Positions 1-5,814 of a stretch of DNA of 5,814 nt are shown piece after piece. The DNA lies in the NCBI GenBank assembly GCA_029560815.1, contig JAKQKF010000102.1:1-5814 (forward strand), read 5' to 3'. Below the pieces are notes generated by a model. The model was given only the letters and a program-made list of their open reading frames with translations. It did no database searches and was not told where the DNA came from. Numbering within the stretch: the first letter of the stretch is position 1; every line of letters begins with the position of its first letter. The translations under genes were made by a program, and so were the position numbers. This DNA comes from a bacterium (GTDB lineage: Bacteria > KSB1 > UBA2214).

Positions 1-903
1 GTAGTAGGTGCTGTGCATCAGCAGCGCAATCGAGAAGAAGGCCATGGCGGGTAGAGGATACTTAAACAGCACTGCGAGGAAACCCGGCGCCAAATCCTGT
101 CCTGTATTCAGCAGCATCAGCACATATCCGAGCAGGGTGAATCCCAGCGCCAGCAGCCGGGCCGCCTTGATTTGCGGCCGCGAGAGTCCCAGAAAGAGGC
201 CCAGGGCCATGTAGGTGCATCCGGCGAGCACAAAAATCAGCTGGCTGAAGGGAATGCCAAGACGGGCGAGGGTGACGTTGAGCCGGAGGGTTTCATTGCG
301 GCGCAGCACCTCGTAAACGATGCTCTTGCCGCTCCTGCCGGAGCGCATGATGCCATCAGCCTCATGCATATCCCTGAAGGTCTGATTGTTGATGGAGAGA
401 ATGAGATCGCCCGCTTTCATGCCCGCCCGGTCCGAGGCTCCGCCTCTGGCGACACTGAAAACGGCCACCGTGGGCGGCAGCAGACGGAGGAGGGTGTCCG
501 GCAGCAAGCGGCTTGCCAGCTGATAGCGGTAGACCTGGTTGAAGGCCGGCCGGTAGACGGCGAGGGTGAGCAGGGTGTCGAGGCCGCGCAAGCGCTGGAG
601 GGAATCGCTGAAAGCCTCGAAACCGGTGCCTTTCGAGGCGGGGAGGAGGATATCGCCGGTGAGCAGGCTGTCGGCCACGCGTTGCGTTTCTACCGCAAAA
701 CGGCTGCGGGATTCGATTTTAAGCAGAGTGGCGGGGATATCGTGGACGAGGTAAAAGGGCGCAGGGGTGTTGGTGAACCAGTTTTCGTCCGTTGGGGATC
801 CGATCATGTAGTAAAAATTGAGCACGCTGACGCTGAAGAGCACCAGAAAAAGCGCGGTGATAACCGCGCGAAAACGCCGGGATTTCTCATCAAACCAGGG
901 CAT
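1..903 (-). CDS. PDZ-domain multi-pass membrane protein, probable sensor or signalling protein, C-terminus outside window
   Basis: An open frame of 301 codons runs from an ATG at 903 down to base 1 with no stop, so only the N-terminal part is present. An in-frame TGA at 924-922 lies upstream, and a GAGG at 915-912 sits 8 bases before the ATG, which supports this start. Residues about 12-33 form a hydrophobic TM segment. Residues 34-142 look like an extracytoplasmic region. Residues about 143-212 read as a PDZ domain, with the peptide-groove and core pattern GGASDRAGMKAGDLILSIN at 154-172. Further TM segments follow at about 218-240, 247-267 and 272-297. One TM, a periplasmic PDZ and then a multi-TM bundle is an arrangement I associate with membrane sensors that end in a histidine kinase, SpoIIE/PP2C phosphatase or cyclase domain. 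Which of these is present cannot be seen here. A PDZ-containing membrane protease is less likely, because no HExxH or Ser/Asp protease motif appears in the visible part. Confidence 0.85.
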   Translation of the reverse strand, partial: MPWFDEKSRRFRAVITALFLVLFSVSVLNFYYMIGSPTDENWFTNTPAPFYLVHDIPATLLKIESRSRFAVETQRVADSLLTGDILLPASKGTGFEAFSDSLQRLRGLDTLLTLAVYRPAFNQVYRYQLASRLLPDTLLRLLPPTVAVFSVARGGASDRAGMKAGDLILSINNQTFRDMHEADGIMRSGRSGKSIVYEVLRRNETLRLNVTLARLGIPFSQLIFVLAGCTYMALGLFLGLSRPQIKAARLLALGFTLLGYVLMLLNTGQDLAPGFLAVLFKYPLPAMAFFSIALLMHSTYY

Positions 904-1347
904 CCGTACATCCTCGCTGCGTCAGGGAGTTTTTACTACTCCATTTTACGTATGCTGTAATATAATGTTTCCGGACCAGATCGGACAGACATTTCTTGCC
1001 GGATCTCCTGGCTGTTGTCCCGGCCGGAGGCCTGATACCCGGCTGTTCTGCAAATTGTACTCAATTTCCACGATTTCAGAGGATTCTCCGGGTATGTGGA
1101 CGCTGGATTTTTTTGAGAAATCGGTTGCGCTGTATCAAAAGATTTTCTACATTTCAGCAATGGCAGAAATTGCATGCCGATTTGCCAGCCTTCCTCCTCA
1201 CCCGCCAAAGCCAGAACAGACCAGATACCGCACCAGATACAGAAGAGAACAATCAAGGGGAAGCATCATACTCGCCGAAGCGGCGCGTTGAGTCGGGTTG
1301 GCACAGCCGGCAGTGGATGGGGTTTGTATACTAACGGGAGGTAAAGT
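904..1347. other. Divergent intergenic region, no convincing gene
   Basis: This 444-base region separates the start codons of two divergent genes. The frames open here have no ribosome site and no recognisable protein pattern. An AT-rich patch at 930-970 contains TAAAAT on the minus strand (948-943), with a poor -35 match GAAACA (971-966) 17 bases upstream. This is a weak candidate promoter for the PDZ gene. On the plus side a TATACT at 1327-1332 lies too close to the hydrolase ribosome site and has no -35 partner. Other visible structure: a GGCC-GGA-GGCC hairpin at 1022-1032, a perfect 5-bp stem CGCCG-AAG-CGGCG at 1273-1285, and three CCAGA-type direct repeats at 1211-1240. None has a known identity. 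Confidence 0.6.
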
Positions 1348-2760
1348 ATGCAAAGGTGCATTGTTATCCTGGTTTGTCTCGTGGGGCTTCTCACCATCGG
1401 CTGTTCGAAAGAGCAAGAGCCGGCATCGCTGGCGCCCGCGAGACAAGAGGCAGTGGCTTTTGATGCGGATGTTCAGGCCTTCGCGTCGACTGTGATGGAA
1501 CAGGCGGGATGGCCTCTGGAGGCAACTGCAGAGGAGATGACCGACGCAGGTGCGGCGCTGGGCAAAAAAGGCCCGGCTCCGGTCTTTGGTTTCGAAAGAA
1601 CACACATCGCCGGCAACATCGCGCTCTACACTCTCCGTCTGCGGGTGGGGCCCGGGCAGTATGATGTGATCGGACTGAACCGCATCGTCAAGGAAAAGCG
1701 GCCCTTCCAGCCGATCAAGACCGCGAAGAGCCTCTTTTTTCAACACGGATCCAGCAAGACCTTTGTCGGCATGATGCTGCCGGGGGTCACCTCTCCGACC
1801 ACACCGGATAACTTCGGCATGGGCTATTTCCTGGCCCGCAATGATGTCGACGTCTGGGGCATCGATCAGGCCTGGGCGATCGTGCCCGCCACCGAGACCA
1901 ACACCGATTTCATGATCGACTGGGGGCTCGCCCGTCAGATGAACGATCTGCGTACGGCGGTCGGGGTGGCGCGTCTCACCCGGATCATGACCGGCTGCGG
2001 CAACGCAAAAATGATTCTGGCGGGTTACAGCAACGGCGTCCCGACGACGATCAGCCTGGTCAATGAGGAGACCCAGCTCCCCACCTATCTGAGAAACATC
2101 GGCGGCTACATTCCGATCGACAACGCCATCAAGGTCGATGCCGGTGCGATGAAAGATGCCCTGGTAAAGTATGCTACAGACTATTCCGAATTTGTTGCTG
2201 CCGGGAATGGCGGGGAGATGGTCTATTTCGCCATGATGGCGGACGCAGTGAGGAATAATCCGGATGGATACGACCTTTTAGCGGGAGTGACCAACCTCGA
2301 CTATGTCTTGAATGTGGTTGCAGGCCCCACGCTTTTCCCCGGCCACCCGTTTCACTACTGGGCCGCAACCTGGACAGATGGCAAGCCGACCGGCCTGCGT
2401 TTCACCGACTGGGAACTCTGGCTCGATTTCCTCGCTTCGGGCACGGCTTGGGAGCCCTATATCTGGACCGCGGAATGGTGCGGCTATGTGGCCGGGACCT
2501 TCGACACTCCCTACGACGATCATCTCGGGGAGATCCGGGTTCCGATCCTCAATCTCACGCCGGCCGGCGGTTATGCGGATGCGACCTTTTACGGGCTGAG
2601 CCTGCTCGGCAGCCGGGACAAGGAGACCATCATGCCCTCGATGGGCGGGCCGGTGGAGCAAGAGTTCGCCCACATCGACCTCTTCACCGCTCCGGAAGCC
2701 GAGCTGCTGGTCTGGCGGCCGCTGCTGCGCTGGATCAGGTCGCATACGCCCGGATTCTGA
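1348..2760 (+). CDS. Lipoprotein with alpha/beta-hydrolase fold, substrate unknown
   Basis: The 470-residue product begins with a short lipoprotein signal: basic start, hydrophobic run at 5-17, then LTIGC with Cys19 as the likely lipidated residue. The -3 position is Thr rather than the usual Leu. The next residues, SKEQE, are charged, as in many mature lipoproteins. The body fits an alpha/beta hydrolase. QHGSSKT at 132-138 suits the oxyanion-hole loop. LAGYSNG at 224-230 is a GxSxG nucleophile elbow with Ser228. His442 in FAHIDLF is the likely catalytic His. Asp411, after strand VPILNLT, is a possible acid, but this is uncertain. The HG loop followed by YFLARNDVDVWGID (160-173) recalls acid-lipase-type esterases. 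The start has GGGAGG at 1336-1341, 6 bases before the ATG. The gene converges on sppA and stands alone on its strand. Hydrolase class is fairly secure. Esterase, lipase or peptidase activity is not decided. Confidence 0.88.
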   Translation: MQRCIVILVCLVGLLTIGCSKEQEPASLAPARQEAVAFDADVQAFASTVMEQAGWPLEATAEEMTDAGAALGKKGPAPVFGFERTHIAGNIALYTLRLRVGPGQYDVIGLNRIVKEKRPFQPIKTAKSLFFQHGSSKTFVGMMLPGVTSPTTPDNFGMGYFLARNDVDVWGIDQAWAIVPATETNTDFMIDWGLARQMNDLRTAVGVARLTRIMTGCGNAKMILAGYSNGVPTTISLVNEETQLPTYLRNIGGYIPIDNAIKVDAGAMKDALVKYATDYSEFVAAGNGGEMVYFAMMADAVRNNPDGYDLLAGVTNLDYVLNVVAGPTLFPGHPFHYWAATWTDGKPTGLRFTDWELWLDFLASGTAWEPYIWTAEWCGYVAGTFDTPYDDHLGEIRVPILNLTPAGGYADATFYGLSLLGSRDKETIMPSMGGPVEQEFAHIDLFTAPEAELLVWRPLLRWIRSHTPGF

Positions 2761-2761
2761 C

Positions 2762-2810
2762 GGGCGGGCAGGTGCGCTCCTCCTGACTGCTGAACCGGTG
2801 CTGCCCGTTC
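2762..2810 (+). terminator. Candidate terminator between the convergent hydrolase and sppA genes
   Basis: Bases 2765-2771 (CGGGCAG) pair perfectly with 2801-2807 (CTGCCCG). Two G-U pairs and one G-C pair extend the stem to 2762-2810, for ten pairs in all. The 29-base loop is long for an intrinsic terminator. The following sequence, TTCCTTTG, is only partly T-rich. The position, directly after the hydrolase stop and before the end of sppA coming from the other side, is where a shared terminator would be expected. A second small inverted repeat, AGCCCGGGGCT at 2820-2830, overlaps the sppA stop. Confidence 0.3.
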
Positions 2811-2828
2811 CTTTGCCGCAGCCCGGGG

Positions 2829-5222
2829 CTATTTGAGATAATAGTCGGGCGTCAGGAGGGGCAGCGGCTGCCCCGGATGCTGCGCCACTTTTTTCAGATA
2901 ATCCATCTCCGCATCCTTTCGGGGGAGAGCAAGGGTGGCGCCCATCAGCCGCGGCATCCAGGCGGAGAAATCGAAAAGGGCCGGCCGGGGATATTCGACG
3001 ATCGCGATCTCCCGGCCGGCGGGGATTCCCGCCGCCTCTTTGGCCAGCGCGACCGCCCTCTCCATCCCGCCGATGATGTCGACCAGGCCGATCTTTTGGG
3101 CGGCGAGTCCACTCCATACCCGCCCCTGGGCGATCTGCCCCACCGAATCAGGGCTGAGGCCGCGGCCGGCGGCCACCTTGCCGACAAAGCCGTCATACAT
3201 CGTCCGGATCATCACCTCCATGCGGTCGCGCTCATCCGGGGTCAGATTGCGGTCCGGCACCTGAACCCCCAGCAGGGGGAGCTGGATGCCGAAGCCCAGA
3301 TCCGCGTGGTCGCCCACCTGAACATGGTCGGCCCGGAGCCCCAGTTTTTCTCCCAATCCCTTGTTCCAGACCCAGCCGCCGATGACGCCGATGGAGCCCG
3401 TAAGGCTGTAGGGCGCAGCGACGACGGTATCGGCGTACATCGAGAGCCAGTAGCCGCCCGAGGCGGCGAGGCTGCCCTGGCTGACGATGACCGGTTTTTT
3501 CTCCGCGCATCTTTTCATCGCTTCGGCGACGAGATCGGAGGCGAGGCCGTCGCCGCCCGGCGAGTCGACGCGCAAAACCACTGCCCTGATTCCTTTATCT
3601 TCGGTCAGTCTTTTAAAGATCTTTTCCAGCTTACGCGCCTGGATGCCGCTCTCGAGGTCGCAGACGCCGATAGCGTAGACCAGGGCGATTTTGGGCCGAG
3701 CGCCCCACTCCAGCCGGGGCATGGTATGCTTCGCCAGCTGCCCGGCCGGGATGAAGGGCTTTTTGCTCTTTTCAATCGACTCGACGATTTTATCGGCGTC
3801 GATCCAGCGGCCGAGGGCATCGGCCAGTCCGTGCTTGAGGGCATCGGCGGCGTCAAAGAGAACCGCGCTGTTGATCAGGGAGTCGAAGCGCGCGGGGGTG
3901 ATCCGGCGAGTGGTGCAGATATCCTCGCGGACGACGGCGTAGAGGTCGTCGAGCAGGGCCTGGCGCTGCTCGCGGTCCGCCTCCGACATGCTGTCGCGGG
4001 AGAGGGACTCATTTGCCGATTTGTACTTGAAGAAACGCCATTCGTCGAATCCCAGCCCCACTTTTTCGAGCAGCTCCTTCTGGAAGGTCCGGCCCATGAT
4101 ATAGCCCTGGAGCTGCAGCATGCCCTCGGGATCGAGGACGATGCGGTCGGCGATGCTGGCGAGGTGGTATTCGGTCATGCCGCCGCGTTCGAGAAAGACG
4201 ACGACTTTTTTGTCCGCCCGGCGCACCTCCTTCAGCTTTTCACGGAGTTCCCAGACCAGCTCGTGGTTGGCTGTCATGCCGGAGAGGTTGAGCGCGACGC
4301 CGGCGACGGCGGGATCCTCGATGACGCCCTGGAGGTCGGCAAGGAGGGTGCTGAGGGAGAGGGCTTGGTCGTCGAACCAGCGGAATTTCTGGTAGCGGAT
4401 TCCTCCGCGGATGTTTTGGGCATAATAGCGGGTGTTCTTGCGCAGCAGGATGCTCTCCCTTTTCCCGCCGAGGCGGAGGCCGTAATAATCGCGGTCGGGC
4501 TGATCATCCCCGGCGAAGGCGCGCCGGGCGTAGATCCCGGATGAACCCAGGCTGAAGGAGAGCCCGGTGGTCCACGCCTGGGAATCAAACCAGCGGGCGG
4601 TGAGGTGGAGGCCGGGGAGGAGCTTGACCACCGCGCCCAGGCTGTAAGGGGCGGTTTTGAGATTTTCTTTATCAGCAAGAGCGAGGTCGCCGAAGAGGGT
4701 GAGGCGGTCGCTGCCCAGGGGGCGCAGGGCGATGTCGAGCAGCCCCTCGCGTTCCGGAGCGTCCAGAGAGAAGAGGCCGCTGAGGCCGATGGAAGTGTAG
4801 CGGTTCGGGCGGATGAGCGCCCCGGCCGACATCGTGCGCTGCTCCGGCAGCGCGCCTTTGGTCCAGCCGTAACCGAGTCCGATGGCCAAGGCTTCGCCGC
4901 CGCCGGCAAGGGAGGTGCGATACTCATCGACATCCCCCCGGCGGACCCAGCCCAGGCCGAGATTGCGGGCGCCGGCGAGCAGGCCCCACTCGCGGTTGGC
5001 GGAGAGATGGCCGGCCTCCGCGCCAAGATAGAGGCGGGCCTCGGGGGTCAGCAGATAAGCCGTCGCCGCCGGATTGACGTAGCCAAGCATGCCCTCGTCA
5101 AAAGCCCCGGGGGAGGTGAAGAGGAAGCCGGCGCTTTGGTGGTAGCGCGGAAAGGAGGACTGGGCCTGGAGCGCATCCGTGGTCCATGCCAGCAGACAAC
5201 AGAGAATGATCCATTTTTTCAT
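2829..5222 (-). CDS. sppA: SppA-type S49 signal peptide peptidase fused to an N-terminal outer-membrane beta-barrel-like domain
   Basis: The 797-residue product starts at the ATG at 5222, which has GGAGG (5235-5231) 8 bases upstream and opens a signal peptide, MKKWIILCCLLAWTTDALQA, probably cut after Ala20. The frame stays open further upstream, but those codons lack a ribosome site and overlap the promoter. Residues about 30-260 alternate polar and hydrophobic positions in short Gly-rich strands. They open with a GYVNPAATAY motif like the NPAG of FadL/PorV-type barrels. Residues about 285-740 are a tandem SppA unit. YKSANE at 400-405 carries the general-base Lys401 (compare E. coli Lys209 in YKSAVE). 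LRVDSPGG at 550-557, SLAASGGYW at 584-592 with nucleophile Ser588, and TGSIGVIGG at 608-616 are all intact. The family degrades signal-peptide remnants and other membrane peptides. E. coli SppA is about 618 residues with a TM anchor, which the barrel-like region replaces here. Confidence 0.93.
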   Translation of the reverse strand: MKKWIILCCLLAWTTDALQAQSSFPRYHQSAGFLFTSPGAFDEGMLGYVNPAATAYLLTPEARLYLGAEAGHLSANREWGLLAGARNLGLGWVRRGDVDEYRTSLAGGGEALAIGLGYGWTKGALPEQRTMSAGALIRPNRYTSIGLSGLFSLDAPEREGLLDIALRPLGSDRLTLFGDLALADKENLKTAPYSLGAVVKLLPGLHLTARWFDSQAWTTGLSFSLGSSGIYARRAFAGDDQPDRDYYGLRLGGKRESILLRKNTRYYAQNIRGGIRYQKFRWFDDQALSLSTLLADLQGVIEDPAVAGVALNLSGMTANHELVWELREKLKEVRRADKKVVVFLERGGMTEYHLASIADRIVLDPEGMLQLQGYIMGRTFQKELLEKVGLGFDEWRFFKYKSANESLSRDSMSEADREQRQALLDDLYAVVREDICTTRRITPARFDSLINSAVLFDAADALKHGLADALGRWIDADKIVESIEKSKKPFIPAGQLAKHTMPRLEWGARPKIALVYAIGVCDLESGIQARKLEKIFKRLTEDKGIRAVVLRVDSPGGDGLASDLVAEAMKRCAEKKPVIVSQGSLAASGGYWLSMYADTVVAAPYSLTGSIGVIGGWVWNKGLGEKLGLRADHVQVGDHADLGFGIQLPLLGVQVPDRNLTPDERDRMEVMIRTMYDGFVGKVAAGRGLSPDSVGQIAQGRVWSGLAAQKIGLVDIIGGMERAVALAKEAAGIPAGREIAIVEYPRPALFDFSAWMPRLMGATLALPRKDAEMDYLKKVAQHPGQPLPLLTPDYYLK

Positions 5223-5245
5223 CGTATTTTCCTCCGATCTCTTGA

Positions 5246-5291
5246 CAGCAGCTGCTGGTGCCCGGACGTCCGGTGAATGTGTGTGCACCAG
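5246..5291 (-). promoter_or_regulatory. Predicted structured 5' leader of sppA
   Basis: If transcription starts near 5299, the sppA mRNA has a leader of roughly 77 bases. In that RNA, CUGGUGC (5291-5285) can pair with GCACCAG (5261-5255). The 23 bases they enclose include the self-complementary CCGGACGUCCGG (5273-5262), directly next to the closing arm. A further self-complementary block, CAGCAGCUGCUG (5257-5246), shares its first three bases with that arm, so the two hairpins compete. The block ends 10 bases before the GGAGG of sppA. This could tune translation or mRNA stability, or the DNA palindromes could simply be protein-binding sites. It matches no riboswitch family I can name. Confidence 0.4.
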
Positions 5292-5305
5292 GTGATGTTC
5301 AATAG

Positions 5306-5334
5306 AGTATACTTTAAAAATGATCATGAAGCAA
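5306..5334 (-). promoter_or_regulatory. Candidate sigma70-type promoter of sppA
   Basis: On the minus strand TTGCTT (5334-5329) and TATACT (5311-5306) are separated by exactly 17 bases. The -10 matches five of six consensus positions. The -35 has the TTG core but is otherwise weak. The spacer is AT-rich and contains the palindrome ATGATCAT, and the -10 itself lies inside the palindrome AGTATACT. Transcription would start near 5299. Confidence 0.6.
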
Positions 5335-5378
5335 GTGGAAACTGCCGCAGATCCTGCCCGGCTGGGGGACATGGCCGC

Positions 5379-5407
5379 TTGACTTTTACCCGGCGATTGG
5401 TTATTTT
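5379..5407 (+). promoter_or_regulatory. Candidate sigma70-type promoter of the histidine kinase gene
   Basis: TTGACT (5379-5384) and TATTTT (5402-5407) are 17 bases apart. The -35 matches five of six consensus positions and the -10 four of six. The expected start near 5414 gives a short leader of about 30 bases that contains the ribosome site at 5431-5434. Confidence 0.65.
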
Positions 5408-5422
5408 TTAACAAACTTAATC

Positions 5423-5434
5423 CCTCGATCGAGG
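5423..5434 (+). repeat. Perfect 12-bp palindrome overlapping the kinase ribosome binding site
   Basis: CCTCGATCGAGG is self-complementary over all 12 bases. Its last four bases, GAGG, are the Shine-Dalgarno sequence, 8 bases before the kinase ATG. In RNA the CCUC arm could mask GAGG as a 4-bp stem with a GAUC loop. In DNA it could be an operator just downstream of the transcription start. Both roles are inference. Confidence 0.45.
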
Positions 5435-5442
5435 TGTTCAGC

Positions 5443-5814
5443 ATGCACCGTGCAAAACCCTATCTTTTCAGCCTGGGCCTTATCCTGCTGATGTCGCTCT
5501 TCGGTGAGCTTCTGCACCGCCATCTGGCGCCGACCAATCTGGTCATGCTCTATCTGCTTGCTGTTTCGGTGTCGGCCAGCCTATGGGGACGAGGCCCGGC
5601 GGCGGCCACGGCCTTCATCAGCGTTCTGGTCTTTGACTATCTCTTCGTGCCGCCGCAGTATTCGCTCAACGTTCATGATACCGAGTATCTGCTCACCTTT
5701 GCCGGGCTCCTGGGCGTTGGCCTGGCCATCAGCGAGTTCTCTTCCCGGATGCGTGAACATGAGCGCACAGCCCGTACCCTGCAAGAGTCGGAAAAGCTGC
5801 ACAGCGCCCTGCTC
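5443..5814 (+). CDS. KdpD-like (DUF4118) sensor histidine kinase, N-terminal part only
   Basis: The ATG at 5443, preceded by GAGG at 5431-5434, opens a frame that stays open for 124 codons to the window end. An in-frame TGA at 5380-5382 blocks extension upstream. Four TM segments at about 7-24, 31-47, 52-70 and 83-100 carry the DUF4118 signature of KdpD: TNLVMLYLLAVSVSASLWGRGPA from residue 31, the FDYLFVPPQYSL block at 64-75 and DTEYLLTF at 79-86. The last visible residues, LQESEKLHSALL, match the segment just before the His-box (usually NSVSHDLRTPL) of KdpD-type kinases, so a HisKA-HATPase module should follow. Full KdpD is about 900 residues and has a cytoplasmic KdpD/USP half before these TM segments. 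Here the protein begins directly at the membrane domain. No kdpFABC gene is in view, so a role in potassium sensing is not established. Confidence 0.9.
   Translation, partial: MHRAKPYLFSLGLILLMSLFGELLHRHLAPTNLVMLYLLAVSVSASLWGRGPAAATAFISVLVFDYLFVPPQYSLNVHDTEYLLTFAGLLGVGLAISEFSSRMREHERTARTLQESEKLHSALL

Larger units (their letters stand above)
5223..5442. promoter_or_regulatory. Divergent regulatory region between sppA and the histidine kinase gene
   Basis: These 220 bases hold a promoter for each flanking gene and no convincing coding sequence. The region is dense in perfect palindromes: CAGCAGCTGCTG at 5246-5257, CCGGACGTCCGG at 5262-5273, AGTATACT at 5306-5313, ATGATCAT at 5320-5327 and CCTCGATCGAGG at 5423-5434. 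There is also an interrupted one, CACC-A-GGTG, at 5286-5294. The two promoters point away from each other and their -35 elements are about 45 bases apart, so one bound regulator could affect both. What binds here cannot be told from the sequence. Confidence 0.6.

Noticed and set aside
172..960. A 262-codon plus-strand open frame at the start of the window
   Set aside because: It is antisense to the PDZ membrane protein, which has clear TM and PDZ patterns. The plus-strand translation shows no recognisable domain.
1010..1047. GGCTGTT direct repeat at 1010-1016 and 1041-1047, 31 bases apart
   Set aside because: Seven bases repeated once is expected by chance in a GC-rich region, and nothing around it suggests a binding site.
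936..1256. A minus-strand frame whose first residues look like a signal peptide (MIVLFCIWCGIWSVLALAG)
   Set aside because: It would start at TTG after a CCCC run with no ribosome site. The remaining 85 residues look like random translation, and the frame runs close to the start of the PDZ gene.
1298..1332. TTGGCA (1298) and TATACT (1327) as a hydrolase promoter
   Set aside because: The 23-base spacing is too long, and the implied transcription start would fall inside the ribosome site.
2877..4544. A 555-codon plus-strand open frame antisense to sppA
   Set aside because: It lies wholly opposite the sppA coding sequence, whose S49 motifs are unmistakable. Long antisense frames are common in GC-rich codon-biased genes. 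Its translation is low-complexity and rich in Asp, Gly and Ala, with no domain.
5320..5382. A 20-codon plus-strand open frame starting MIMKQVETAA between the two promoters
   Set aside because: It has no ribosome site, overlaps the sppA promoter and ends inside the kinase -35 box, so it is most likely chance.
5223..5444. An upstream extension of sppA by 74 codons to an ATG at 5444
   Set aside because: The extension has no ribosome site, crosses both promoters, overlaps the kinase start region and would bury the signal peptide that begins at 5222.

Overview
The window reads as ordinary chromosomal DNA from a GC-rich Gram-negative bacterium. It has a lipoprotein signal, an outer-membrane-barrel-like domain, AGGAGG-type ribosome binding sites and sigma70-like promoters. 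The barrel-protease fusion and the PDZ membrane protein would fit a lineage of the wider FCB group (Bacteroidetes/Calditrichota/KSB1-like), but that placement is inference and weak. No RNA gene, insertion sequence, CRISPR array or phage gene was seen.

Layout: four protein genes in the order minus, plus, minus, plus. (1) 1-903, minus strand, is the N-terminal 301 codons of a membrane protein with one TM segment, a PDZ domain and then at least three more TM segments. Its C-terminus lies outside the window. (2) 904-1347 is a divergent intergenic region with no convincing gene. (3) 1348-2760, plus strand, is an exported lipoprotein with an alpha/beta-hydrolase fold. (4) 2829-5222, minus strand, converges on the hydrolase. 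It encodes a 797-residue SppA-type S49 peptidase with intact Lys/Ser catalytic motifs, fused behind a signal peptide and a region that looks like an outer-membrane beta-barrel. (5) 5223-5442 is a compact divergent regulatory region with one good promoter in each direction and many perfect palindromes. (6) 5443-5814, plus strand, is the start of a KdpD-like (DUF4118) sensor histidine kinase that lacks the usual KdpD N-terminal half and is cut by the window end.

All four products are predicted to sit in, or be exported to, the cell envelope: two probable membrane signalling proteins, one lipoprotein hydrolase and one envelope protease. They are not arranged as one operon, and nothing in the sequence proves a shared pathway. 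The most notable points are the barrel-SppA fusion and the palindrome-dense leader between sppA and the kinase gene.
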